Assembly (NCBI GenBank): GCA_905331475.1
Contig: CAJNYU010003455.1
Location: forward strand, 62,001-126,000
Direction: 5' to 3'
Source of the DNA: Rotaria socialis
Lineage: Eukaryota > Rotifera > Eurotatoria > Philodinida > Philodinidae
Length of the DNA stretch: 64,000 nt
The position numbers were made by a program, and so were the translations under genes. A model generated the notes under the pieces. That model was not told the DNA's origin and made no database searches. It saw only the letters and a list, made by a program, of their open reading frames with translations. The first letter of the stretch is position 1, and the number at the start of each line of letters is the position of its first letter. Shown here piece by piece: positions 51,359 to 64,000 of this stretch.

Positions 51359-51364
51359 AATAAA
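51359..51364 (+). terminator. Polyadenylation signal of the innexin
   Basis: AATAAA 47 nt after the innexin stop, with a second AATAAA a few nucleotides on. Confidence 0.55.
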
Positions 51365-52437
51365 AATAAATTCCTTTTTAAAAATAAATGTTTTAGAAGC
51401 TAATCAATTATTATTATTCGATTAAAAACTATAACATCGAAAGAAAGAGAAAAAGATTTCTTTCCGTTGTGTATAAAGAGCTTAACATTGATCAAAGTTC
51501 ATTGTTGACTATACAAGTGCAACAAATATTAACTAATGATTAGAAAAACCTGAACAAAGATCGATTGCAAATAGAATTTTTTATCATGAAATGAATGAAC
51601 AGATTTATCATTTTATAGGTCATGAAAAATTGAAATGTTTGTTTCAAATGCATCAATAACAGAAGGTCAAAACTCAAGGAAAAAAAATATATATATATAG
51701 GTCATACATGGCAACCTACAATTTGAAATACGCATTTTGTATTTGTTCCGTTCTGCTTTTCGAGACCTTGAACAATCATCAACATTTCGAGTGCTCGACA
51801 AGAATAATTTGAATACTTTAATAGAAGTATTCATCTGTGTAGCCCAATTTATTATTACATGAAGTATGTTCGGACAGCAAGTTTTAAATGTCTTATGAAA
51901 TTGGCTTTTCTCCGTAGAATAATAAACGTTCAAAATATGTATTTTAGCGTCATTTCCTAGAATATTTGACACTAACTCATGAAAACTACCAATTACAATT
52001 GAAATTCCCCGTGTTACTGACAAAAATTCAGTTATTACGTATGTGCTGATTTTGAATTCATCACCATTTGAGTTTAATAATAGAAGAAGACAAGCATAAC
52101 ATGCTGAACATGTTTTATCACCAATGCTTAATTCTTACTCTCAAACAATATAATATAGGGCACAAGTATAATCGTCAAAATACTATCAGCTTATGAATTG
52201 CAAAAGATGATTTTCATAAAAGAATAATAATCTATATTTATCATAGATATTAAGGGATACTTGATCGTGAGAAACGCTTTTCAAATTTCGGAGTCCTCAT
52301 GTATTCGAGACATTGGCGGGCAAGTGTCTCATATGGAGGTGTGGCAACAAAAAATGATGTCGATTTTTTTTAACAGAAAGTCATGTTTTTACTGTAATGT
52401 ATGTATATATAAACACTGATCATTTTTCAGGCGCGGC

Positions 52438-52706
52438 CAGTGGCGACTCAACCCAGCCCCCAAGGGTGTCGCGAGCATCCAAAAACTGTGGGCGTGTACG
52501 CAACCTATAAAATTGTACTTCAGGTACAGTGTTGCCAGATCTTCCGGATTTTGTGAGTTTTTTTCGAGTTTTTTTTTGATTTTCGACTTTGATATCAGGC
52601 AACACTGGTTGAAACGTTAAATTGCAAACAAGAATACATATTAATATATAAAGTACATTTTCTAAAAGCTCGCTAGAGGGCTGAATCCATCCTGACTCCG
52701 TCACTG
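52438..52706. mobile_element. Probable decayed hAT-type element (269 bp)
   Basis: The left end is CAGTGGCGACTCA and the right end, reverse complemented, is CAGTGACGGAGTCA, matching the CAGTGGCG-type ends common in hAT elements. The 8-bp flanks are GGCGCGGC and GGTGTGAC, which differ only by transitions and could be a decayed target duplication. Internal AGTGTTGCC and GGCAACACT also pair. No ORF of note. Confidence 0.45.
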
Positions 52707-53822
52707 GGTGTGACAATTGGCACCAATTGCCTCGTGGTGGTCCGCCAATGATTCGAGATACATTCAAAAGAATAGAATATAATTATTTATTTATTTCCAT
52801 TCAAACATTTTGTCACATACAAATTATCATTTTCTCGCCGGACATATTTTTAATTGTTTAAAGTGAATGCTTGTCTCTAGGAACTGTGTATAATTAAAAC
52901 AGATGTGAGTGAACGTTCTAATTCTCATTTTAAGAAAAAAAAGAAACAAACTCATTTTACGGGTATGCTATTTTGTAACAGATAACTATATGGATATATA
53001 TTGTGAAAAATAAGAGTAAATAACTGTATACAATATTCAAACGTTATTTTTTCGTATTTTCAAATGGTGATTTAGTTCATAATAATGGATCTACGGAAAT
53101 ATAATTTTTTTCTCGATATTGAAAATTTCGCTATACAGCTAATTAATGGCCTCTTGAATTAGGCAATATTTTCTTGGGTAGAATCTGTAGGATTCGAAAT
53201 TTTTGCATAGGAAACGACTACATGTGAGTTTCGAGCTGCTCTGTTAGCCACCGTTGTGGGTGTATCGTCAAATTAAAAAAAAGTGCTGCATCTTCATGCC
53301 AATGTACATGACACTTGTAATTAAAATTCTAATGAAAAATGTTTTGATAAACTTGAGAAAGGTCATTGATGTCAAAAGTTGGAAAATGAATTTAATAAAT
53401 AAAGGTGTCGCTGCTGTGATACATCATGGGTGTGGTTTGATGATTCATCGTATCTCCCAGATGTTTTGTTTTGTTTTATTTTGCCTATCTGCCTCATGAT
53501 TCGTTTGTCACTTGTTTCGTTTGTTTTGTTGATTGGCGTGTTTATATACCTGTATTTTTAATATCTATTTTATATCATCGGTGAAGTGCATCACGTAAAT
53601 AGTCTGTTTTCATATCAGATACTCATTTATACATGTATATATGGATTTATATTGATTATTTTGTAATTTAAGATGTTTATTTCTATGGCCCAATCATTAT
53701 TTCTTCAAATGTCATGAATGGTATTTTTCAATGTGGTGTAAAGTTGCTTGTGTATGTTAGACTATTTTGTTCTGTTACATTTATATTTTTTTACAACTCT
53801 TTACTTAAACGATTACTTATAG

Positions 53823-56800
53823 ATGAATGACCGAGACGATTTCGCCGAATTAATCGGTATGACCGAATGATTGTTTATTTACAGTTTTTCAAACGTGATC
53901 ATTTTTTTTTCTAGGCAGTGCTCGCACTGTAATCAAATGTCCATCATTTTATTTTAATGGTCGTATTCGATATGGAACTAAAGGGGAAAAGGTGGAAGAA
54001 CGACTTCTGGTAAAAAACAAAAAATAATAATAAGCGTTTATTTATTTATTTGCTTCGGTTTTTTCTTCTTCTTAGTGTATGGATGCCGTTCGAGTATATA
54101 TATGTTCGGTTAAAATTCCTGTTAAAGTATAACTTAATTTTGTTATTAATTAAAAATAAATTATTATTCTTTTCAGATCGAATCACAATTTAATATTCTT
54201 TCAATAAAATTAATTGAACGTGTGACTGATTCTCATGTAAATTATTAGTTTTGTTTGTGTATTTGGAAATGAATTTTTTCATCTATTTTTAATTATAGAT
54301 TTTGATAGAAACTGATGAGAAACAAGCCCATACATTATATGGTGTTCATGATAAATCATCATTGCAACCATTTCTAATTGTACTTGTACGAAGTTTACAT
54401 GCTGTTTTTCCTCATAGATTACAAGCAATGTAAGTATTTCTAATTCAGTTTAATCTGAAAAAATGAATTTTTTTTTTCTGACTTTCCATGTAGTGTGGAA
54501 ATTCGACCTGAGAATGAATATGATAAATTATTACGTTTATCAAATGAATTTTATCAAGATCCGAACATAATGTCAACTGAATCACGTCCATGTGGAGGAT
54601 TTTCTCAACGTTATGAGTGTGCTTGCGATTTTTACCAAATACCCTGCAATAGAGCAGTACAAACTGTAAGTTAAAAACAACATCAGACAGACAAATTCGA
54701 TAATGAACTATTCATAATATCAATTAAAACGATCGATTTGTGTTTTGATAGAATAAGTTTGAACATGGCGGAAAACGCTTGAAATTGAAATTAGTTTTTA
54801 TAGTGGAAATACACCATGAGTGTGATAAATAATGTGTGCTAATGTAGAAAGTGTAATAACAATTATAAATTTGTGATAAAACAAAGTAGATGAACTTTAG
54901 AAATCTATAAAAATGGCTCCAGGGAAATTATTGAAAAGATCACTAGTTGTTGATTCAGAGGAGAAGCGCTCTCTAATTCATTGAATGCCTCTTTTTGTTT
55001 TCATTTATGACTATTAGCAATATTACTACTGAAACAAGATACAAGAGTGTTTTGAAAAATATAACAAGATATTGCCATCCTTACGAAAATTGAATCAAAA
55101 CTTTGAAGAGACAATTGTTAATGATTATAGATTCGTCTGACTTTGCTATCTACCCTATTCTAAGAAAAAACCATTCATGATCACAATGTGTCTTTTATGT
55201 CGAACGATAGTAGTGAATATTCATATTTCAAAATCGAAAAAATAGGATAAACTGTGATATCTTTACAGAAATAGATGATGCATCTATTTTTAAATCAAGA
55301 GAATTTCATTATTTTGACTTCGTGAGTGTTGTTTATGATTGAAAAGATCGATGGTTAATCATGGAAGAGTTCATCTTTTAACGTCAGGCTAAGTCCTTTG
55401 TACACGCGAAATTCTTTCTTAACACCTCACTGTACACAATTGAGAAATCTTAGTCTTAAAAACTCTCGACTCTGTAGTTCAAAATCTTTGTTTCATCCAT
55501 TAAGCAAATTATAATGAATCGACAATAAGTGTATACTTGAGTTTTTATATTGAAGAGTTATATCCTAATGACATTATTGTATCTGCGAGATGTTCATGCA
55601 AACTGATAAGCAGGTAATCCGCTTCTTTCTTGATATAATGCAATTCTACTATATTCGCCAAGTTTTGGATTCACTGTTTTTTTTTTAATACAAACATTTT
55701 CTTTACACTTTGCCTAAATCTCACGTTGTGTAACACTAATCGACTTGTTTGCCTAAAATGTCACATTTTTAATCCTATTGTAAACAGACTAACCATTGGT
55801 ATTGATACATGTACGAGTGAAACCAAACAAATTGTTTACAAATACGAGTTCTTATTGTAATGCTATGTTTTTAATATACATCTATGCTCTAAAGATTCAA
55901 TAGATCGGCTTTTCTATAATGAATTAATTTTTTTTTATTTAGCTCGTTGACACTGTATTTGCTCATCGAACATCACGTGAATTTACATTTCGAGAATTTG
56001 AATCACTGACACAAAAAGATTGGCTACCTATCATTGGTGCTTTACGTCACAATGAATGGTTTACAAAAATAACAATCGAAAATATTAAATTAGTTCGTGA
56101 TCTAAGAAATAGTTATGTTCTTGTTTTTGAGTTTTTCATAAATATTATTTTTAGACATCAGAAAATATCGACGAACTTTGCACTTTCGTTCGTCTATGTA
56201 AAGCAGTGCAAGATTTACGTTTAATCAATTGCGGCCTTAGACAGTAGGAATTCGATTTGATTAATAAATCAAAAATATATATTGGTTTTTCAATTCTAGT
56301 GATTTCTGTACACGTTTTACACATTCATTACCTGTCTGTCATATTGAAAAACTTGATCTATCAAATAATGCACTCGAAGATAAAGGTTTAATCGCGTTAA
56401 GCTCATCATTACAACAACGTAAATTACCTCTTATATCAATTAATTTGCAATCATGTTCATTAACACATAAAAGTTTACTTGTATTCAATACAGCAATAAT
56501 TAATAATAATAATTTATTAAAAAATCTTCAAATACTTAATTTATCAGGAAACCGTATTAAAGAAGAAAATGTATGTTTAGTCTAGAGATGAGTGTGGGGC
56601 CTATATTGTTTTCTTTTCCTTATCGGCCATAGCCGTAGGAAATTCACCCGTAGTTCTATTGTTGCCTACTACAGTTTTGGTCCCACACATCTCGATTCAG
56701 TGCATAAAATGATTAACAACTAATTCCATTGTTTTTTTTAGTGTATAACAATTTTATTTCAGAATAATGATAATGTCCTTGAAGAATTGCATTTAAGTGA

Positions 56801-59800
56801 CATTGAATTTAATTTAGAATCGGTAATGAAATATTTGTTTTGTTTTCTACAATCTGTTTTTGTTTTGATTAGTTTTTTAATTCAATGTCGTCAATTTCAT
56901 GTAAACTTCGTCGTTTATTTATATCATCTATCAAATCATTTATTCCACCATCGGTTATCGGTGGTGTAAAATCATTTTTTATGAAAACTGAAACATTAGA
57001 AATTGTACAATTATCCAATGCAAATTTATCTAATGAATTTCTCAAGTAGGAAAATTGATACATGTTTCATACTTAAAAGCTCACACTTTTGTTGTTTTTT
57101 TTTTATTACTTACAGAGAATTATGCGATGGGCTTCATTCAAATATTCATTTAAATAACCTCGATTTACGTCTTTCTGGCAATCAACTTGAGACATTTATT
57201 CATGAAAATGCAGCTAAATTAGCGACTATACCAAGTCTAACAGCATTGGATCTTACTGCGTGTGGTAAGAAGAGATTTTCTTCTCTATGACTACTCATGT
57301 TCTTAACGACTGTAAAATAGCAACAGCGGCTTTACTTTTAGAATATATCATGTGTATAAGTTACGTTTGTTTCGGCTTGTAGCTACATCCTACTTCGTAA
57401 CAGTCGGTAGCATTCGCTTCTCTTCTACGAATCGATAGGATGAGATCTCATAGAGTACTTTCGCTTAGTATCTGAGCCATTTTTGATACTTGTTTGAAAA
57501 GATTATAACATAGGAATATAATGTGAACCTACGTGGGCCGAAAATCGAGTTTTTTTTAGGTTAAACAAACATGCAGAAATACATAAAATGTTGTAGCGGG
57601 AGATTCTCAAAAATTATTTTCATTATCTATTTCTAAATTTTTCAATTTACTAATGCAATCGTATAAGATTACTTCTCTGACCTTTGAAATGTTATGCTAT
57701 TTTTGCTGTAAAATTAACTCCTGATGATATTCTAAGGAACTCAGTTAAAGGTTGATCATAATTGATTTATTCGATATCATCCTATATGCAGGCCTTATAG
57801 AAAATGACGAATAAGATACAACAGTCTTAGCTGTGTTTTTCTTTCGTAACTCCTAATCGAATCATTCAGAAGTACAACATTCAATAATTATAATATTTTT
57901 TTCAAATTTAGATTTGGACAATGAAATTCCAACTCTCTTAGGAGAATTAAAGAAAAATCGAAAAATCAAGTCACTGCACATAGGCAAAAATTTTAATAAT
58001 ATAAAACAAAAGTAAAAATTTCGTAATACAAGTTTTTATTATTCTATTGTTTTCAATTTATAGAAATATGCAGCGAACAATAAGTGCAATGAAAGATCTT
58101 GTTATAGATAGTGTACGAATAAAGGAAGAAATAATTTCTTTATTTCATATTGATTCTGTTTAGGATTTGGAATATTTATCAATAGCTGATTCAAAATTAA
58201 AAGAAAATACAATTGATTTTCTTTTAGCATTGACTTATAATGCATCATTAAAAATACTTGATATTCGGTAAGAACGGAAAAGTTTTCATTTGATCTTTTA
58301 TTAAAATATTTTTCTTTGATAACAGAGGAAACCTAATGGGTGATACAGGTGCTCGTGTCATTACTCATATAATACAAATAAATCGCCAATTGCATACATT
58401 ATTTTTCGATCGAAATCTTCTCTCCTTCAATAGTTTTGAAGATATTGTTAATGCAATGGAAGAGTAAGTAGAAATTAGTCGAAGTTTTTATTTAGATTTT
58501 GATTCGATTTTAATATTCTGAAAATTGAATAAAATTATCCTAACTCATGAAGAGAGAGTCTTGATATTGCGTAGCATTTCATCTACAAAACGATTAACAT
58601 TTGTAAAAAAATTCTTTTCTAAGATCAATGTCGTATGAGAAGGTGGACGCATTCAAATTTCAAGGTTTCATATAACAGTTGGAGTCGTTTTTTAACTGAT
58701 CATTTTACAAATCGATTTCCGAATCTTTTAATATCTCTATATGAATAACAGAAGATTTCGAAGAAAACAATCGATCATCTCACATCTAGATTAATCTAAT
58801 AAGATTTATCGTTTTAATTTATAGAACTGACAGATCTTAATATTTGCCTAATTCATCTCACTTGCCCATGATATTTTTTTTTGAAGTATTTTGCACATCA
58901 GTTCAAAGAAATATTTTTGCTCCTCAAAACACATAATTTTATAAACAGTGGGGACATTTCATACGCTGTTCATATATACAGTAGTGTTCAGTAATAAGTA
59001 GATAATTTTGTTTGATAATATTGTTAGAATCGTTCTGTTTATTGACACAAAACTTTCAGCTGCATAGAACTAATACTTGGCTGTTTATTTTTTGGTAAGA
59101 TATCAATCTACTGCGAGCATACAAATTGTCCGCTTGACAATTCTCGGTCCAGATTTTTGAAATTCCGAAAAGAAGATTTGAATTTTTCGAGAGACTCAAT
59201 TGTCTTCGGTATTCGAACCCTGAAAGACCGTGACTTTTCAATCTAGACTTCATCCGTATTTTCTCATAGAATTTTCCATTAATTATCGAGTATAATTTTT
59301 CTTAATATTTTGAATCGAATTTTTAGAAATTATACAATTCAATATTTACCTATACCAATAACTGATATAATTCTAATGAAAATAACTGAAAAAGATCGAA
59401 TGGAAAAAATTCAGATATTAATGAATAAAGTAAGAAAAAACAAATTTTGTCTTTTTCTATGACTGCTTTTTTTTGTAATGAATAGCTTGATTCAATATGT
59501 ACGAGAAATCAACAGCAGAGAGAAAATTTGAATTCGAATGATTCTTCGCTTTTGACAACAGCAGCAAATCTATCGCGAGAAATAAATCTATCGTGGGAAA
59601 ATCAGCAACAATTAGTTGGTGATCAAGCATCACTTGATTATATTTCATCATGTTCAAATAGAATACTTCAAAACAGCAATAACGATAACAACACTAATAA
59701 TGAGTTAAATTCAATTTTGACGCGAACAACTCACATCAACAAAGTAAATATTACTTTATGCTCGAATTCTTTTATTGGGTAAATATTTTCTATAGATTTC

Positions 59801-62800
59801 ATCTCAACTATATGAATCATATATTGAAGAAGAAGAACATTTAAAAAACGAGTGGGACCACATATGTAAAACATTTCAAGAGAAAGTCGCTGAAAAAAAC
59901 GAACGTCTATCAAGAAAATATTATCAATTATTTAAAGAACAGACATCAATTAATTATGATGATGTAAAAAACTTTTAATGAGAATTAAATATTTATTTTT
60001 TACGTTTTTTAAATTAATTTAGAAATTTCAAGAACAAATTCGAGCATTTTTTTCCAATGCAAATGATAATATTGAACAATTATTACGTAAAGATATAACA
60101 AATAGATTATTAACATATTCACGCCAATGTTATATTAATGTGGCTACATGTTTACAAAAACGAGCGTATGATACAATAAATGATGTCGCAGTAGAAATGC
60201 ATAAACAAATGGTAAGATAACGAAAAATAAATAAAATTTCATTTATTTAAGTTATGCCAAATTTTCAATGAACATAGATAATGAAATTTATGTGGGAGAA
60301 AGTAATGCGTAATGCAGGCTTAAAGATTATATTCTTCTTCTCACGTGCGATCTCAAAGAGATTTTGAATTGAAAAAGTATAGAACTTCGAACTCCTCTCA
60401 CAGAACTGGCTACAGCGATTAAAATATATTGTGATCTAGTCACATTAAGTAGAGATTCATAAATCGACAGATATTTTCTTTCACTTGTGCGATATCTGTC
60501 GCTTCGTTTTTAATCCTACAGGTATCTTTGCATATAGTTTTATTGTTAGATCCATAACGAGGGGACCTATTGTTGATTGACACTACGTACGATTTATAAT
60601 CAATAGTTTCCATCCGTTCTAAGATAGTAGTATTAAAGTTTTTTTGCACAAAACATGAATAGAAAAATTTTAAAATTAGCAACTTATCTTACATATCATC
60701 ATTTAGGAAACTGCTATGCTTCATACAAATGTTCCTCAACAAGGATCATTACTAATCAATGGACAAAATTCTGTGTCATCATCTAGTATGTTATTCTTTT
60801 TAATTTTCTCAGCATAATTTTCTCATGAACATTTTTAGCTCTTGATCGTAATATGGGTCGTAATAGCAATACTAGCAATCGGCTAACACCTAAACATAAT
60901 CCAACATCCGTAGAAACAAATGATGAAACGTTAAATCATCGAACATTGAAAAAAACTGATTCCAATGAATGTATTATAGGTAATGAAACATGTTTTCTAT
61001 TGAGAATTTTAACTTAAATTTATATTTATTGAAGACTCTTCACCGCAACAAATTCATTCAACAGCTCGTACATCAAATGATAAAGAGCATCGTTTATCAA
61101 CAACTATACAAACCAAAGGACCGGTACCGATTTCACCAAAACCAACTACTTCTGCTTGGCGTACATCTTTATTAGTTATTTCAAACGAACAAGAATCAAA
61201 TTCAAATATTTCTGATCCTATTTATGGCAATGTACAAACATCACCAAATACTATCAATAGAGAATTATCATTTGAAAATGAAGGTGATCTGATCGAGCAT
61301 GATCTACTTGATCTAGTCGAACAAGAAAAACAAAAAGAAGAACAACGAAATGCACCGCCTGCATTACCGATTAAAACACGAACTGGAAGTCTAACCACAA
61401 CCAAAGATAATAATAATCTCGATTTCGATATTGAACCAACAACGAAATTAACTCATCCAGGTAAAAATAGACAAAAACAGATCTACTTCTCATATCATCG
61501 AAATTAAAATGTCTTGAAAAATTTCGATTTCGATGACATAGACTATTCTTTATAATCAATGAAAACTTATTATCGTATAGGAAAAGAACGTCCACGTCGT
61601 GCAAATGTGAAACGACCGATAAAACGTCCAGCGAACGTTACTGCAAATGATAGTTCATCTGATGGTGGTCTTTTAACAGACGAAAATGAAGATAACAGCA
61701 TTGAAGATATAGTTTCCAAACCAATTATTGAAGTTCAAGGGAATTTTATATCGGCTGTTGAACCACAAATCACTGAATTACCATCGACGTAAGTAGAATT
61801 CTTTGATAAACTATTATGTAGTTTTTTTGTTACTTATTAAACTTCGTAAAAAAAACATACAAAGTTTCATGTATCTTAGAAAACGAAACAGATTTAAAAA
61901 GTTTGTAAAAACAAATGCATGAATTTTATCGTGTGGCTTTGTGAGATTGGAAAGAATACGAAATAGCCTATTGCATGGATTCATTTGTTTCTTTTTCTTA
62001 GTACAGTTTTATTAATCTTTTCTTTTTATTATTTCTTAGGTCAGTTACAAAATTTCTTAAATCAGCATTAAAAACTCCAAAACCAGTCGTTGATGAACCA
62101 TCTCCTTCGTCAACGGCAACAACGCCACTGAAAAATCTTCAACAATTTCCAATCGTCTTACCACGTCCTGTGCCTATAAATTCCATGTCCAAATCAATGA
62201 TAATGCCAAATAATGATCAATCCCCAATAATCAATTCCGATTTATCCAATGAATCATTTCCAACGAAAACTTCTATGTCAACAAGTTTATATTCATCATT
62301 GATACCACCGAATCCTAATGAACAAAAAGATATCAATAATTCAACAGAATCTATTATATCATCAGTACCACCAGTATTAGCGCGAACAGGCAAAGTAGCC
62401 ATTGGCACCCGAGTACTGCCTGTTCTTGATCCAAATGGAGATGCACCACCAGTTAGATTAAGACATTTTCAAGCGGAGAAAAAAGGTAACGAAAAAAAAA
62501 ATGGCAAATGTTTTGAAAAGCTATGCTTGATTCAAAATCAATCATTCAAGCTATCTCACAAATCCCAAGCCTTCTGATTGGATCTTAGCTAGAAATAAGA
62601 ATATCTGAAGAGCCGATGTAAACGAGTAATATTTAAACAGTCACTTTCAACATAGCCGTATCTCAGAATCAGAAGAATGAAATATTCTGAATGAGCAGGA
62701 ATTTAGAAAGAGTTTAAGATGCATTTCTATTTTCTGTAACCCATTAACACCTAATTATCTTCAATAGAGTAAAAACACGCTGACATCTTACAATATAGCA

Positions 62801-63646
62801 TCATCTCTTTAAAAAAATCAAGCTAATAGTAGGAACATTTGTTCTAGTACTCATGATTCTTCAATGAACAAATTGAATGTAATCACTCAGGCACGCCTAA
62901 ATAGTTGTAAAATATCTCTTATCAACTAGCAGTTTCGTTAATATTATTATAAGAGAAGATCAAATGCAACCATATGTTTCTTTAACATTATCGCCAAGCG
63001 AAGACTTTTGTTGTAGTAGATAAACCTTTTTAAAATGCTTTTAGGTCATAATGCATCAATAGACAATACTACTACTACATCAGAAGTTGGATCTGGTAGT
63101 ACTGCTGACTCCTCGGTTGTTTCTCCATCAATATCTAATAATGGCGATCATGATGAACAGTATAAACGTATGTATTTTATAATTTAATCATTCTAATTGA
63201 ACTCGATCTTTATTTTGTTTTCTTAGGATTGTCGGTGAAAGAACGCGCACGTATGTTAACAACAAATTCTCCGATGGCACCCAATGATAAGAAAACGATA
63301 TTATCATCGCATACAACTACAACAAGTAATTATCTATTAAAAAAAAAATTTCTTTTGTTTTATTTTTCGTTCTTAAAAAATTGAAATTACAGGTATTTAA
63401 ACTGAAAAATCTTTCCTTTTTACATTTCCAAGTAAGATTGTGTTTTCACGATTGGTTAACATGCTTATAACTCTCAGTGTGCTTTTTTTTCTAATCACAT
63501 CGAGCTTCGAATTTTGCTTGATAAACACAAAGTAAAATGCTATGTATATCTTTTCTGTTCTCATTCTTTTAGCATCATCACAAACTCCACCTTATACACC
63601 TCGTACGTATCGTCGAATTATTGAACAAGTGAATTTATTCTGTTGA
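53823..63646 (+). CDS. CARMIL1: CARMIL (capping protein, Arp2/3 and myosin I linker; LRRC16 family)
   Basis: Twenty-eight exons give 1379 residues: 53823-53856, 53915-54009, 54076-54126, 54177-54236, 54299-54429, 54494-54665, 55943-56092, 56155-56243, 56300-56570, 56763-56822, 56873-57045, 57116-57264, 57912-58011, 58064-58112, 58164-58267, 58326-58463, 59327-59429, 59486-59743, 59796-59963, 60023-60211, 60707-60785, 60839-60979, 61035-61460, 61581-61788, 62040-62485, 63046-63167, 63227-63325 and 63573-63646. Vertebrate CARMIL1 is about 1371. Order: PH-like N-terminus (1-175) with the family motif RPCGGFSQRYEC; leucine-rich repeats (about 185-640), including HIGKNFNNIKQKN, IADSKLKEN and RGNLMGDTGARVI; a helical region (640-900); and a disordered tail. 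The capping-protein-interaction motif LTHPGKERPRRANVKRP sits near residue 1060, across the 61460/61581 intron. CARMILs inhibit and recruit capping protein at the leading edge. A basic VKRPIKRP follows the motif. Confidence 0.93.
54666..55942 (+). other. Long CARMIL intron
   Basis: 1.3 kb between the PH-like and leucine-rich-repeat regions, AT-rich, with no exon or element found. Other CARMIL introns over 400 nt (57265-57911, 58464-59326, 60212-60706, 62486-63045) likewise show nothing recognisable. Confidence 0.55.
56585..56693. repeat. 109-bp inverted repeat in a CARMIL intron
   Basis: The left end GAGATGAGTGTGGGGCC pairs with the right end GGTCCCACACATCTC apart from a 2-nt bulge and one mismatch. 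The centre has CGGCCATAGCCG, a small perfect hairpin. It fills most of the intron 56571-56762 and contains one TGTGGG. Confidence 0.6.
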
Positions 63647-64000
63647 CATGTACATTCCGAATTTCCTATTGCTTTTATATTCTCTATTGGTCGGATCTAT
63701 TTTTCACGTGCAAACTTTCTCACCATTAATCAATAATTACCATTTAATGCAATATTACTTTTTTTTCTTCTTAATCTTTTCGACAGTTCTTTTTCTTTTT
63801 TTGTTTTTGTTTTGGTCTTGGTTGCTTGTATTTGATTATTATGCTTGTCTACTGGTGCTACATATTCTCTTCGTTTTTAGCTTGTCACGTGCTTCTTCTT
63901 ATTTAGATATCGACATTCTTTACTTTTTCTCTTAACACACTTGATTATAATTAATTAAACATGAAGCCACTAAATGAAATGTATATCTTAACTATTCTTT
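63647..64000. other. 3' flank of CARMIL
   Basis: T-rich downstream sequence with no supported feature; the open frame at 63648-63935 is a low-complexity hydrophobic frame from the T-rich strand. Confidence 0.5.

Larger units (their letters stand above)
51313..53822. other. Intergenic, innexin to CARMIL
   Basis: 2.5 kb, AT-rich apart from a GC-richer patch at 52430-52740 that looks like a small hAT-type element. No supported exon. Confidence 0.55.

Noticed and set aside
59085..59235. tRNA-like stretch on the minus strand (GGTTCGAATACC)
   Set aside because: A T-loop-like sequence is present, but the T stem does not pair properly and no acceptor or anticodon stem can be built.
63648..63935. 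95-codon hydrophobic frame at the right end
   Set aside because: Phe/Leu-rich translation of T-rich 3' flank, with no family features.

Overview
This is animal nuclear DNA: AT-rich and intron-dense, with GT-AG introns mostly of 50-70 nt plus a few of 0.5-4.6 kb. The gene set is metazoan: a GRIP-type PDZ scaffold, a sodium/proton exchanger, a gamma-secretase-activating protein homologue, an AHCYL/IRBIT protein, ARL2, a ROS1/sevenless-like receptor tyrosine kinase, an innexin and CARMIL. The innexin points to a protostome or similar invertebrate. Short TGTGGG runs inside one mobile element match what I recall as the bdelloid rotifer telomere unit, so a bdelloid rotifer is my best guess. No mitochondrial, bacterial or viral gene is evident.

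Layout. 1-2691 (+): 3' part of a GRIP1/2-like gene, PDZ4 to PDZ7. 4684-7557 (-): an NHE-family exchanger, convergent with GRIP. 9224-17966 (+): a 23-exon GSAP (pion/pigeon) homologue of 786 codons, with a 925-bp terminal-inverted-repeat element in one intron. 18799-31317 (+): an AHCYL gene with at least five alternative 5' coding starts spread over 8 kb and joined to one common 461-residue enzyme-like body. Its long 5' introns hold a GATTC-rich hAT-like element and a 972-bp foldback element carrying two hairpins with telomere-like arms. 31577-32572 (+): ARL2, 184 residues. 37023-41846 (+): a 948-residue receptor tyrosine kinase with a ROS1-like kinase and a short fibronectin-type ectodomain. 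43583-43869 and 48905-51312 (+): an innexin, with a second first-exon copy 5 kb upstream. 53823-63646 (+): a complete 28-exon CARMIL of 1379 residues.

I built the gene models by joining exons by hand with matching splice phase and family similarity. For GSAP, AHCYL, ARL2, the kinase, the innexin and CARMIL the exon lengths sum to multiples of three, which supports the joins. The C-terminal exons of the exchanger are less certain.

The genes look like ordinary neighbours, not a cluster of related function. IRBIT is a known regulator of NHE-family exchangers, and both lie in this window, but nothing in the sequence shows that the linkage matters. The unexplained signals worth following are the AHCYL first-exon array, the telomere-repeat foldback element and the duplicated innexin first exon.
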